A stretch of 64,000 bases of DNA from Xylanibacter rarus (GCF_001275135.1 NZ_LFQU01000016.1:27853-91852); one strand, 5' to 3'. Positions 27,505 through 36,262 are shown, counted from the stretch's first letter. A program made the numbers and translations. The notes: a model not told the origin generated them from the letters alone.

Positions 27505-27522
27505 GTTCGTTGTTTTGCGAAT
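27505..27522 (+). promoter_or_regulatory. Predicted ArsR operator 2 between arsR and arsE
   Basis: GTTCGT-TGTT-TTGCGAAT repeats operator 1 with identical half-site spacing. No perfect -7 element overlaps it, although TTGTTTTG is close. It may give a second control point for the genes after arsR. Confidence 0.55.
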
Positions 27523-27548
27523 AACGTTTAACTAATAAATATTGTAAA

Positions 27549-27779
27549 ATGGAAATTAAAGTTTTAGGTACTGGATGTGCAAATTGTAGAGCACTTTATT
27601 CTGCGGTAGAGCAGGTTGTTAATGAGTTAGGCTTAAAAGCTGATTTAGTGAAAGAGGAGGATTTGATGAAAATAATGGAATATAACGTCATGAGTCTTCC
27701 TGCTTTGGTTGTTGATGGAAAAGTTGTAGCCAAAGGACGTATAACTAAAGATGAGATACGCACAATTTTGACAAAATAA
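27549..27779 (+). CDS. arsE: Thioredoxin-like small redox protein (ArsE-type)
   Basis: A 76-residue protein of the redox-active disulfide protein 2 type: MEIKVLGTGCANCRAL carries a CANC active site, and SLPALVVDGKVVAKG is the typical cis-Pro region. In Bacteroides a homologue is encoded as arsE together with arsF and arsG. It probably passes electrons to ArsF or ArsG. It lies 68 bp after arsR and 13 bp before arsF. Confidence 0.82.
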   Translation: MEIKVLGTGCANCRALYSAVEQVVNELGLKADLVKEEDLMKIMEYNVMSLPALVVDGKVVAKGRITKDEIRTILTK

Positions 27780-27792
27780 GAATATTGAAATT

Positions 27793-28197
27793 ATGAAGAA
27801 ATTCGTGTTGCTTTCATTATTGTGCATGTTCTTGTCTACAGGATGGGCTTTTGCACAAACCGGCAAGTATGTTGAGGTTATTTATTTTCATGGCAAACAG
27901 CGATGTCCGACATGTAGAGCTATTGAAAAATACACCAAAGAAGTTGTGTATAACGATTTTGCCAAGTTTGTCAAGAGCGGCAAAGTACGTTTCAAAGAGG
28001 TTGATATTTCTACACCACAAGGCGAAAAGATAGCCGATAAATATCGTGTCAGCTGGTCTTCGTTATATGTAAACGGATGGAATAACGGAAAAGAAAAAAG
28101 GAACGACCTGACACGTATGGGTTTTAAGTATGCCAGAAATAATACGGCACAATTTAAAACCGAGCTTAAGAAAAAGATTAATCAGTTGTTGAAATAG
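27793..28197 (+). CDS. arsF: ArsF-family exported thioredoxin-fold protein
   Basis: 134 residues with a cleavable signal peptide (to about residue 21, WAFAQ) and a thioredoxin-like motif HGKQRCPTCRAIEKY (CPTC near residue 37). It matches the family annotated as nitrophenyl compound nitroreductase subunit ArsF of the Bacteroides arsEFG set. Whether it reduces nitro-arsenicals here is inferred from that family. Operon position between arsE and arsG supports the name. Confidence 0.8.
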   Translation: MKKFVLLSLLCMFLSTGWAFAQTGKYVEVIYFHGKQRCPTCRAIEKYTKEVVYNDFAKFVKSGKVRFKEVDISTPQGEKIADKYRVSWSSLYVNGWNNGKEKRNDLTRMGFKYARNNTAQFKTELKKKINQLLK

Positions 28198-28206
28198 CAT
28201 TTACGT

Positions 28207-28920
28207 ATGGAATACTTGCAAAGCTTGCTTGATAGCAGCGAGATACCTGTTGTTACAGCATTTTTGCTTGGGCTGCTTACAGCTGTAAGTCCTTGCCCTC
28301 TTGCAACCAATATTACTGCAATAGGTTTTATCAGTAAAAATCTTGACAGCCGTAATCGCATATTCTTGAATGGTTTGTTATACACAGCCGGCCGTATGAT
28401 TGCGTATTCCGTCCTTGGCGCAATACTTATAGTGTTGCTTAGGCGTGGAGCCGACATGTTTTTTATACAAAAAGGTGTTAGCGAGTGGGGCGAGCTGCTT
28501 CTTGCTCCAGCATTGGTTCTAATCGGCTTGTTTATGCTTTTTAGCGACAAACTTCATTTGCCGAAATTTGGCTTCAGTGCCTCGGAAAGGACTGAAAGGC
28601 TGAAAGGAGCATGGGGCAGCCTTCTTCTTGGGATATTATTTGCTATGGCATTTTGTCCTACAAGTGGACTGTTTTATTTTGGTATGCTTATTCCTATGGC
28701 TGCTATGGAAGGTGAGGGCTATTTCCTGCCCGTTGTCTATGCCCTGGCTACAGGCTTGCCGGTCATGCTGGCGGCATGGGTATTAGCCTATAGTGTGTCC
28801 GGAATAGGAAAATTCTATAATAAAATGCAAGTCTTTCAGAAATGGTTCAGCCGTATAGTTGCAGTTGTGTTTATATTTGTCGGAATATATTATGGCTTGA
28901 TGATGTATAATTTGATATGA
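28207..28920 (+). CDS. arsG: ArsG-family CcdA/DsbD-like membrane protein
   Basis: A 237-residue polytopic protein with six hydrophobic segments. AVSPCPLATN (Cys near residue 38) and AFCPTSG (Cys near 151) are the paired membrane cysteines of CcdA/DsbD proteins, which carry electrons across the inner membrane. In databases this branch is named ArsG, an aromatic arsenical efflux permease, though electron transfer to exported ArsF fits the cysteines equally well. It overlaps arsC by 4 bp. Confidence 0.8.
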   Translation: MEYLQSLLDSSEIPVVTAFLLGLLTAVSPCPLATNITAIGFISKNLDSRNRIFLNGLLYTAGRMIAYSVLGAILIVLLRRGADMFFIQKGVSEWGELLLAPALVLIGLFMLFSDKLHLPKFGFSASERTERLKGAWGSLLLGILFAMAFCPTSGLFYFGMLIPMAAMEGEGYFLPVVYALATGLPVMLAAWVLAYSVSGIGKFYNKMQVFQKWFSRIVAVVFIFVGIYYGLMMYNLI

Positions 28921-29363
28921 AAATTTTGATATTGTGTACCGGAAACAGTTGCCGGAGTCAAATTGCGCATGGTTTCTTACAGTCGTTTGACGATAGTCTT
29001 TATGTACGTTCAGCCGGAACAAAGCCGGCTGAACAGGTAAACTCGAAAGCTGTGGCCGTAATGAAAGAGGCCGGAGTTGACATAAGTAGTCATATTCCTG
29101 TGAATGTGATGGAATATCTTGATGAGTATTGGGATTACGTCATAACAGTATGTTCCGATGCCGATGCAACATGTCCGGCATTTAAAGGCAGGGTGGGCAA
29201 GAGGCTGCATATCGGTTTTGATGATCCTTCAAGATTGTCGGGTGACGTAAATTTTATTATGACGGAATTTAGGAGAGTGCGCGACGATATTAAAAATGCC
29301 TTTGCCAGATTTTATCTGACAGAAATAAAAAAAGCGGAACAGCCCCGCTACGTGTGTGAATAG
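28917..29363 (+). CDS. arsC: Arsenate reductase, low-molecular-weight phosphatase type
   Basis: 148 residues of the LMW protein-tyrosine-phosphatase fold. The P-loop LCTGNSCRSQ carries the nucleophilic Cys and Arg; a second Cys pair occurs in ITVCSDADATCPAF, as in thioredoxin-coupled ArsC, and DDPSR is the catalytic Asp region. It would reduce arsenate to arsenite. It starts inside the arsG stop (ATGA). Confidence 0.92.
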   Translation: MKILILCTGNSCRSQIAHGFLQSFDDSLYVRSAGTKPAEQVNSKAVAVMKEAGVDISSHIPVNVMEYLDEYWDYVITVCSDADATCPAFKGRVGKRLHIGFDDPSRLSGDVNFIMTEFRRVRDDIKNAFARFYLTEIKKAEQPRYVCE

Positions 29364-29381
29364 TATTTTTTTATATTTTCT

Positions 29382-29399
29382 GTTCGTATTTTTACAAAC
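29382..29399 (+). promoter_or_regulatory. Predicted ArsR operator 3 upstream of arsP
   Basis: GTTCGT-ATTT-TTACAAAC differs from operator 1 at three of 18 positions and lies 18 nt before the arsP ATG. It could regulate a separate arsP transcript; no strong -7 element is visible at it. Confidence 0.5.
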
Positions 29400-29416
29400 A
29401 TAAAAGATGTGATATT

Positions 29417-30385
29417 ATGATACAAAGTTTTGCAGATTGGCTTGTGTATGATGTGTTTGGTCTTAATGCAGGTACGGCGTTGGGATCGTCAGTTAATTTC
29501 TTTTTTTATGATACGATTAAAATATTGCTGCTGTTGCTTCTGATTAGTATAATCATGGGCATTATTAATGCATATTTTCCAATAGAGCGTCTGCGCGAAT
29601 ATCTGGTTTCGCGTAAGTTATATGGCTTGCAGTATTTTTTCGCTTCGCTGTTTGGTGCAATAACACCATTCTGTTCCTGTTCGTCAATACCATTGTTTAT
29701 AGGCTTCGTAAAGGGCGGAATACCATTGGGAGTTACTTTTGCATATCTTATAACCTCACCATTGGTAAATGAGGTGGCTGTAGCAATGTTTATCGGAACA
29801 TTTGGCATAAGGATAACTGCCATATATGTAATAAGCGGCATTTTACTTGGAATGATTGGCGGTTACATTCTGGGAAAAATGAGATTGGAGCGTTATCTGA
29901 GCGATTGGGTAAGGCAGATTCAACTTAATTCCATCGCCGGTTCTAATGCATGGGAACGAGATAATACTCCGTTCATGCAGCGTTTGCCGATAATAGTAAA
30001 AGAATCGTTAGGTATAGTTAAGGGTGTGTTGCTTTATGTGGTAATAGGTATTGGCATTGGGGCTTTCATGCATGGTTATGTACCAGAAGGCTTTTTTGAA
30101 CAGTATATGTCAGAGACAAACTGGTTTGCTGTTCCTCTTTCTGTTCTGTTTGCAGTTCCCATGTATGCCAATGCAGCAGGAATAGTGCCTGTTATTGAGG
30201 TGTTTGTGGCAAAAGGCATTCCTGTGGGCACGGCTCTTGCTTTTATGATGGCAGTTGTGGGCTTGTCTTTGCCGGAAGCAACACTTCTTAAAAAAGTTAT
30301 GACATGGCGTCTCATCGGCATTTTCTTTGGGACAATAACGTTATTTATAATTATCTCCGGTTACTTGTTCAACATCATCTTGTGA
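29417..30385 (+). CDS. arsP: ArsP-like permease (UPF0718 family)
   Basis: A 322-residue polytopic permease with the family hallmark PFCSCSSIPLF near residue 92 and a second conserved half beginning with the MYANAAGIVP segment. Members include ArsP, which exports trivalent organoarsenicals, and other permeases of unknown substrate. Here it follows arsC by 53 bp behind a possible ArsR site, which supports an arsenic role. No arsB or acr3 is present in the window, so it may be the only exporter of this operon apart from ArsG. Confidence 0.8.
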   Translation: MIQSFADWLVYDVFGLNAGTALGSSVNFFFYDTIKILLLLLLISIIMGIINAYFPIERLREYLVSRKLYGLQYFFASLFGAITPFCSCSSIPLFIGFVKGGIPLGVTFAYLITSPLVNEVAVAMFIGTFGIRITAIYVISGILLGMIGGYILGKMRLERYLSDWVRQIQLNSIAGSNAWERDNTPFMQRLPIIVKESLGIVKGVLLYVVIGIGIGAFMHGYVPEGFFEQYMSETNWFAVPLSVLFAVPMYANAAGIVPVIEVFVAKGIPVGTALAFMMAVVGLSLPEATLLKKVMTWRLIGIFFGTITLFIIISGYLFNIIL

Positions 30386-30541
30386 TATCTTGTTACAAAT
30401 TAGGCTGTCCAGTTCAGGGCGTATGATGTTGAATGGTCATATGCGGTTGTTCGTAAATAGGACAATTGTTAATAGCGTAAGTAGTAAAAAGTTTTGTCAT
30501 TATTTTTTTCTGTTCTAGAAAAAATGTTCCGTGTTATTCTT

Positions 30542-30573
30542 AATAAAAGCCGTAATGTAAAGCGGCTTTTATT
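30542..30573 (+). terminator. Terminator downstream of the ars operon
   Basis: AATAAAAGCCG (30542-30552) pairs perfectly with CGGCTTTTATT (30563-30573). Confidence 0.75.
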
Positions 30574-30592
30574 GAGTTTTATGTCCTTTTTC

Positions 30593-30626
30593 ACTGATTT
30601 TACTTTGAAAAATCAGTCGTTTTTTA
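30593..30626 (+). terminator. Second hairpin with T-tract downstream of ars operon
   Basis: ACTGATTTT (from 30593) pairs with AAAATCAGT (to 30617), followed by CG and a T6 tract. It lies just after the first terminator. Confidence 0.65.
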
Positions 30627-30997
30627 CTTAAAATGTGCTGAGTTTTGTTGCAAAATACATTCTTTTATTATGTAAAAGATGACCTTTTATCTTGTAAAAG
30701 GCCGTTAATGACGATGGTATTGTCATTGATGCAAAATACAGAATTATATAATACATTGATTTTCAGATGATTACGAATAAGTGGTGTTTTGCCTAAAATT
30801 TTGATGTTTTAGTCGTATTTGCTTTGAGCATGGCTATTCTGAGCGCTTTAAATGAAAATAGAATAAATTTAACAGTTCCGTAATAGTACAATTTGACGAA
30901 AAGTCAGTCGAATATTTAGGGTGGTTGAAACATCCTTGTTTTATGTTATTCTGCTTTGTTTTTTGTTACATTGCAATAGCTTATAAAAAATAATGTT
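30627..30997. other. Intergenic region with two tandem small palindromes
   Basis: No gene seen between the ars and transketolase operons. Two adjacent related palindromes occur at 30662-30678 and 30683-30701 (CTTTTAT...GTAAAAG in both). Nothing else stands out. Confidence 0.35.
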
Positions 30998-31005
30998 TAA
31001 ATTTG
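30998..31005 (+). promoter_or_regulatory. -7 element of the split-transketolase operon
   Basis: TAAATTTG matches TAnnTTTG, about 58 nt upstream of the ATG at 31064. The -33 box is not clear. Confidence 0.5.
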
Positions 31006-31063
31006 TAATTACATTATGAAAACCATTTACAAGTAGATATATTTTAATAATACCAATATAAAT

Positions 31064-31912
31064 ATGGACAAATTAATGAGCATTCCTGAGTTGACATTGA
31101 AATGCGAGGAAATCAGAAAACGTTTGTTAGAGGTCGTATATAAAGCCAAAGCCGGTCATATCGGCGGCGATCTCTCGTCTTTGAATGTATTGACAGCATT
31201 GTATATGCGTGTCATGAACGTAAACCCTGAGAATCCGAAAATGGAAGGGCGCGACCGTTTCATTATGAGCAAGGGTCACTGTGTGGAAGCACTTTATTGT
31301 GTGCTCGAGGCAAAAGGTTTCATAACAAAAGAACTTGTCGACACTTATGGTGATTATCTGTCTGTGTTGGCAGGTCATCCTACGGTTGAAGTCCCGGGTA
31401 TAGAATTTAACAGCGGTGCATTAGGTCACGGTCTTTCAATTGGTGTAGGTTGTGCCATTGCCGCAAAAATGGATAAGAAGCCTTATCGTACATTTGTACT
31501 TATGGGCGACGGCGAGCAGGGCGAAGGCTCAATATATGAGGCAGCCATGGCCGGAAGCAATTATAAGTTGGATAATCTTGTTGCAATGATAGACCGAAAC
31601 GGCTTGCAGATAAGTGACACAACTGAGAATGTGATGAAACTTGAGTCTCTTAACGAGCGCTGGAAGGCTTTCGGATGGGATGTATATGATGTTGACGGCA
31701 ACGATATTGAGGCTATTGTTAACTGCCTTGAATCGATAGATTATAACAACGGAAAGCCTCACATGGTTGTGCTTCATACAACAAAGGGCTTCCACGTTTC
31801 ATACATGGAAAATGTGCTGAAATGGCATCATGGCGTGCCTACGGCAGAGGAGTATGAGAAAGCTATCGCTGAGATTACTAACCGTATTGAAGAACTTAAA
31901 AAGAATTGTTAA
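31064..31912 (+). CDS. aptA: Transketolase N-terminal subunit (apulose-4-phosphate transketolase subunit A)
   Basis: This 282-residue protein holds the ThDP-pyrophosphate half of a transketolase: KAGHIGG near 29-35, GALGHGLSIG, and the GDG...N motif at 148-150 and N179 (MGDGEQGEG, IDRNG). The pyrimidine half is the next gene. Split transketolases have several roles; here the neighbours are an FGGY kinase and a fucose-isomerase-like protein, matching the transketolase pathway for D-apiose in which AptAB splits apulose 4-phosphate. Transketolase is certain; substrate is inferred from context. Confidence 0.88.
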   Translation: MDKLMSIPELTLKCEEIRKRLLEVVYKAKAGHIGGDLSSLNVLTALYMRVMNVNPENPKMEGRDRFIMSKGHCVEALYCVLEAKGFITKELVDTYGDYLSVLAGHPTVEVPGIEFNSGALGHGLSIGVGCAIAAKMDKKPYRTFVLMGDGEQGEGSIYEAAMAGSNYKLDNLVAMIDRNGLQISDTTENVMKLESLNERWKAFGWDVYDVDGNDIEAIVNCLESIDYNNGKPHMVVLHTTKGFHVSYMENVLKWHHGVPTAEEYEKAIAEITNRIEELKKNC

Positions 31913-31914
31913 CA

Positions 31915-32853
31915 ATGGAAATAAAAAGTGTTGCTTGCCGTAAAAGTTTTACCGATGCACTGGTTGAACTTGGTAAAAAAGATAAGAATATTGTAGCCGT
32001 AACGACCGATGCCCGTGGCTCGGTTACTCTGACTGACTTTGCAAAAGAATTGCCTGAGCAGTTTGTTGAGTGCGGTATTGCAGAGCAGGATGCTGTAGGC
32101 ATTTCTGCCGGTTTGGCTTCATGCGGAAAAAAAGTGTTCGTATGTGGTCCTGCATGCTTTTATGTAGCACGCAGTCTTGAGCAGGTAAAGGTTGACGTGG
32201 CTTATTCAGGCCAACCGGTTAAGATCCTGGGCGTAAGTGGTGGCGTTGCATATGGAGCTTTGGGCGCCACTCATCATAGTTTGCATGATATTGCTGTGCT
32301 GCGCACATTCCCCGGCATGCAGGTTGTACTTCCTTGCGATGCACGACAGACACGTAAACTTGTTGAGCAGCTTGTAGATTATCCTCATCCTGTTTATGTT
32401 CGCGTTGGCCGTAATGCTGTTCCTGATGTTTATGAAAATAATAATTTTGATTATCAGATTGGAAAATCTATACAGCTTCAGGATGGTAAGGACCTGACAA
32501 TTATTGCTACTGGTGAAACAGTTTGGCATGCTCTTCAGGCCGGAAAGCGCCTTGCAGAGGAGGGTATAAGCACTCGTGTCATCGACATGCATACTCTTAA
32601 ACCTGCTGATACTGAGGCTATAGTTAAGGCTGCACACGAGACTGGACGAATAATGACAGTAGAAGAGCACAGCATGTATGGTGGCTTGGGAGCAATTGTT
32701 GCAGAAACAGTGAGTCAGAATTGCCCTGTTCCTATGCGTATACTCGGTATTCCTGACGAAAACGCTATTCATGGCAAGCCATTGGAGATATTCCATTATT
32801 ATAAGTTAGATGCTGAAGGCATTTATGCTACAGCTAAAGACTTTTTGAAGTAA
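31915..32853 (+). CDS. aptB: Transketolase C-terminal subunit (apulose-4-phosphate transketolase subunit B)
   Basis: 312 residues from the ATG at 31915, 2 nt after the aptA stop. It has the pyrimidine-binding domain with the catalytic Glu57 in ECGIAEQDAVG and a C-terminal transketolase domain (VEEHSMYGGLGAIV). It forms one enzyme with the preceding subunit. Apulose 4-phosphate as substrate rests on operon context, not on residues I can see. Confidence 0.88.
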   Translation: MEIKSVACRKSFTDALVELGKKDKNIVAVTTDARGSVTLTDFAKELPEQFVECGIAEQDAVGISAGLASCGKKVFVCGPACFYVARSLEQVKVDVAYSGQPVKILGVSGGVAYGALGATHHSLHDIAVLRTFPGMQVVLPCDARQTRKLVEQLVDYPHPVYVRVGRNAVPDVYENNNFDYQIGKSIQLQDGKDLTIIATGETVWHALQAGKRLAEEGISTRVIDMHTLKPADTEAIVKAAHETGRIMTVEEHSMYGGLGAIVAETVSQNCPVPMRILGIPDENAIHGKPLEIFHYYKLDAEGIYATAKDFLK

Positions 32854-32884
32854 AAGCCTTTAGTAACTTATAGAAGGTTTTGAA

Positions 32885-34363
32885 ATGAGATATATTATAA
32901 CCGTTGATCAAAGTACGTCAGCCACAAAGGCAGTGCTCTTTAACGAGCATTGCCAGTTGGTCTGTCGTAAGAATGTTGCCCATAAGCAATATTATCCTCA
33001 GCCGGGATGGGTTGAGCATGATGCAGAGGAGATATATAATAATATGGTCGAGGCCATACGTGAGGTGGTTAAGACTGTAGATGATGCCGAAGCATCTTAT
33101 TCTTTGGCAATTACAAACCAGCGTGAAACGGCTGTGGTTTGGAACCGTTTTACTGGTAAGCCGGTATACAATGCCGTGGTTTGGCAGTGTCAGCGTGGAG
33201 CCGCTATATGCAATGAATTGAGAGAGCGTGGATATACAGACCTGATTCGTGAGCGTAGCGGACTGCTCATTGACCCATATTTTGCCGCTAGTGGTGTCAA
33301 ATGGATATTGGATAATGTTCAGGGAGCACGTCAGGCTGCAGATAATGGAGAACTTCTGATGGGTACGATTGACACATGGCTTGTGTGGAAACTGACAGGT
33401 GGCAAGGAGCATGTGACAGACTATACCAATGCGTCGCGTACTATGTTGTTTAATATCCATACATTAGACTGGGATGATGAACTCCTCAACTTGCTGACAA
33501 TACCCCGCAATATGATGGCAAAGCCTATGCCTTGCGATTCTGTGTTCGGTGAAACAACTGTAGAGGGAGTTTTTGATGAGCCTATTGTTATTGCCGGTAT
33601 GCTTGGCGATTCACATGGTGCTTTGGCTGGTCAGATGTGTTTTGAGGCTGGTATGGGTAAAGCAACATATGGAACAGGTTCGTCTGTTATGGTGAATATC
33701 GGCGAAAACGCTGTGGCTGCTCCCGAAGGTCTCGTAACTTCAGTTGGCTTTGCTGCAAAAGGCAAGATTTTCTATGCTTTTGAAGGAAATATTCATTGTA
33801 CGGGTGCGACAATCAAATGGATGACTGACAACCTGCATCTTATTGAAAGTCCTGCGGAGATAGAGAAGTTTGCTCTTGAAGTTCCGGATAACGGAGGAGT
33901 TTATATGGTACCGGCATTTGCAGGTCTCGGTGCTCCGTGGTGGAACTCTCAGGCAAAGGCTATGATATGTGGAATGACTTTGGCTACAGAGAAAGGACAT
34001 ATCTGTAGGGCTGCATTGGAGGCAATAGCCTATCAAATAAAAGATTTGATTGACCTGATGACAAAACAAGCCGGAATAACTTTAAAGGAGCTGCGTGTGG
34101 ACGGAGGACCAACAAAGAATCAACTTTTGATGCAATTTCAGGCAGATATGCTTGATGCATGCATCAATCGCTCTGATATAGAAGAGGCATCTGCAATGGG
34201 AGCTATGATTATGAATGGTCTGGCACGCAAGGTTTGGAAGGATATGGATGAGGTGGCTGCATTGCGCACATCTGACAATCGTATATTCCCGACCATGTCA
34301 CGTGACGAACGTGAACGCCTTTATGCAGGTTGGACAGAGGCCATACATACTGTTAATAGATAA
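32885..34363 (+). CDS. aplK: FGGY-family carbohydrate kinase (probable apulose kinase)
   Basis: A 492-residue sugar kinase of the glycerol kinase/xylulokinase fold. The ATP-binding start TVDQSTSATKAVLF, the substrate region ITNQRETAVVW, GTIDTWLVWKLTGG, and the C-terminal DGGPTKNQLLMQF are all present. It is closer to glycerol kinases than to xylulokinases in the NQRET motif. Placed 31 bp after aptB and 30 bp before the isomerase gene, it would phosphorylate apulose. Glycerol or another ketose is possible. Confidence 0.8.
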   Translation: MRYIITVDQSTSATKAVLFNEHCQLVCRKNVAHKQYYPQPGWVEHDAEEIYNNMVEAIREVVKTVDDAEASYSLAITNQRETAVVWNRFTGKPVYNAVVWQCQRGAAICNELRERGYTDLIRERSGLLIDPYFAASGVKWILDNVQGARQAADNGELLMGTIDTWLVWKLTGGKEHVTDYTNASRTMLFNIHTLDWDDELLNLLTIPRNMMAKPMPCDSVFGETTVEGVFDEPIVIAGMLGDSHGALAGQMCFEAGMGKATYGTGSSVMVNIGENAVAAPEGLVTSVGFAAKGKIFYAFEGNIHCTGATIKWMTDNLHLIESPAEIEKFALEVPDNGGVYMVPAFAGLGAPWWNSQAKAMICGMTLATEKGHICRAALEAIAYQIKDLIDLMTKQAGITLKELRVDGGPTKNQLLMQFQADMLDACINRSDIEEASAMGAMIMNGLARKVWKDMDEVAALRTSDNRIFPTMSRDERERLYAGWTEAIHTVNR

Positions 34364-34393
34364 TAAATCATAAATAATAAAGACGAAAACACT

Positions 34394-35824
34394 ATGAAGA
34401 AACAAGCTAAAACAGGAAAGGAAACGTTTGGACTGATTATCGGTACCCGTGCGTATTTCAACTCAGAGTTGGCTGTTGATGTACGTAAGACGTTGTTGGA
34501 AGAGTTAGATAAAGCCGGATACGGCTATGTTATATTGGATGAGCAGGACACTCCTACCGGTGGTTCTATGGAGACGGTTGAAGACGGCAAAAAATGTGCT
34601 GCGCTGTTCCGTGCTAACCGTGATGACATCGACGGAATAATTGTGTCTCTGCCTAACTTTGGCTTTGAAGTAGGAATAATCAATGCTATCAGTCGCGCAG
34701 AGTTGCATGTACCTGTTCTGGTGCAGGCTTGCGACGACCAAAACGACAAAGTTGATCTTGATAGCCGCCGTGATGCCTTCTGTGGAAAGATATCTGTTTG
34801 TAACAACCTGTATCAGTATGGAATACCGTTTACAGACACAACATTCCATACCTATTCTATACACAGCGACCTGCTGATGAAGGATATCAACAAGTTTGCT
34901 GCCATCTGCCGTGTTGTACGTAAACTTACTCATGCACGTATAGGCCAGATTGGTACACGTCCACTCGGATTTAACACATGTCGTGCAAGTGAGAAACTTC
35001 TCCAGGCAAGTGGTATAACTGTTGTGCCTGTAGACCTCAGTGAGATTCTTTTCAATGCAAGAAAAATAGATAATGAAGCATCTGCTTTGAAGGCAAAAAT
35101 GGAGGAGATAAGCCATTATGCAAAGGTACCAGAGGCTTATCAGGAAAAGTTGGCATTACAGGCTAAGTTCGGATTGGCAGTAGAAGAATGGATACAGACT
35201 AATGAGGTTGATGCAGCTGCAATTCAGTGTTGGGATTCTCTTGAGCAGAACTATGGATGCGCAGCATGCGTTACAATGAGTATGCTTGGCGAAAAGCTTA
35301 TTCCTTGTGCTTGTGAAACTGATATCGCCGGAGCGGTGTCTATGTATGCTCTGAGTCTTGCTTCAGGCAAACCGGCTGCATTGCTAGATTGGAATAACAA
35401 CTTTGCTGAAGACCGTAATAAATGTGTATGTACTCACTGTGGAAACTTCCCGAAGAGTTTTGTTAATAACGACCTTAAGCTTGGACCGCTTGGCGTTCTT
35501 GGCAGAACCTTGGGTAAGGTTAATACATTCGGTGCTGTGTATGGAAAATGCACTGAAGGAGATTTTACATACTTCCGCATCTCTACGGATGATACGCTCG
35601 GCTGTATAAAGAGTTATCTCGGAAAGGGAGAGCTTACAAATGATCCATATGGTATGGATGGATGTATAGCTGTCACCAAAGTGAACAATTTGCAGAAACT
35701 TATGAAGTTTATTTGCAAGAACGGCTTTGAACATCATGTGGCAATGGTTCGCACTGATGTAGTAGATATATTGAGTGAGGCCGTAGAAAATTATCTTGGT
35801 TGGGATATTTATGTTCATGAATAA
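34394..35824 (+). CDS. apiI: L-fucose/L-arabinose isomerase-like protein (probable D-apiose isomerase)
   Basis: A 476-residue protein of the fucose isomerase-like superfamily (LIIGTRAYFNSELA; QIGTRPLGFNTCRASE; CACETDIAGAVSMYAL with the metal-binding Glu and Asp; CTHCGNFPKSF). In the D-apiose pathway an isomerase of this superfamily converts apiose to apulose. It ends the four-gene operon and is followed by a terminator. Assignment to apiose rather than another aldose relies on the linked split transketolase and kinase. Confidence 0.78.
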   Translation: MKKQAKTGKETFGLIIGTRAYFNSELAVDVRKTLLEELDKAGYGYVILDEQDTPTGGSMETVEDGKKCAALFRANRDDIDGIIVSLPNFGFEVGIINAISRAELHVPVLVQACDDQNDKVDLDSRRDAFCGKISVCNNLYQYGIPFTDTTFHTYSIHSDLLMKDINKFAAICRVVRKLTHARIGQIGTRPLGFNTCRASEKLLQASGITVVPVDLSEILFNARKIDNEASALKAKMEEISHYAKVPEAYQEKLALQAKFGLAVEEWIQTNEVDAAAIQCWDSLEQNYGCAACVTMSMLGEKLIPCACETDIAGAVSMYALSLASGKPAALLDWNNNFAEDRNKCVCTHCGNFPKSFVNNDLKLGPLGVLGRTLGKVNTFGAVYGKCTEGDFTYFRISTDDTLGCIKSYLGKGELTNDPYGMDGCIAVTKVNNLQKLMKFICKNGFEHHVAMVRTDVVDILSEAVENYLGWDIYVHE

Positions 35825-35829
35825 ATAAT

Positions 35830-35870
35830 AAAAGTCTTGCTGTTATTTATAACTGCAAGACTTTTGTTTA
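35830..35870 (+). terminator. Terminator of the apiose-type operon
   Basis: AAAAGTCTTGC (35830-35840) pairs perfectly with GCAAGACTTTT (35855-35865), followed by a T-rich tail. Confidence 0.85.
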
Positions 35871-35874
35871 GTTG

Positions 35875-36146
35875 CCTAACTTTGCTGTCTTCTTTGATGG
35901 CCAAGTTAGGTTTCCTTTTCTCTATCAATTGATTTTTGGTAGAATTTATATAGACATTTTCTTTATTATAGAGAAAACATAAAGATACTTATAAGGTATG
36001 AATATTTAGATTATGGAAGACATAAAATCCGTTTTGTGTTAAAATATATGTATTAAACTTGCATAATGATTCTATTTCTTTATGAAAGAAATAGTTTTTC
36101 ATATAAAAATATTTACCAATAATTTTCATTTATAGTGTGGATTGTG
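35875..36146. other. Intergenic region upstream of the POT transporter
   Basis: Begins with a second hairpin (CCTAACTT 35875-35882 with AAGTTAGG 35903-35910, then TTTCCTTTTC). The rest is AT-rich sequence in which I see no gene or repeat. Confidence 0.35.
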
Positions 36147-36154
36147 TATATTTG
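36147..36154 (+). promoter_or_regulatory. -7 element of the POT transporter gene
   Basis: TATATTTG followed by CATAATG; exact TAnnTTTG match. The leader to the ATG at 36263 would be about 100 nt. Confidence 0.65.
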
Positions 36155-36262
36155 CATAATGAAAATATAAGATAAAAATACTTTCTGTGTTTATTGTCTT
36201 GTATGTTTGTAAAAATACTATGAAATGAAATAAATATTAATAATTTAAAAAGTAGATATTAT

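Noticed and set aside
31064-35824. Sulfoquinovose transketolase pathway instead of apiose
   Set aside because: That pathway uses a split transketolase but no FGGY kinase or fucose-isomerase-like enzyme next to it, and no sulfonate genes are present.
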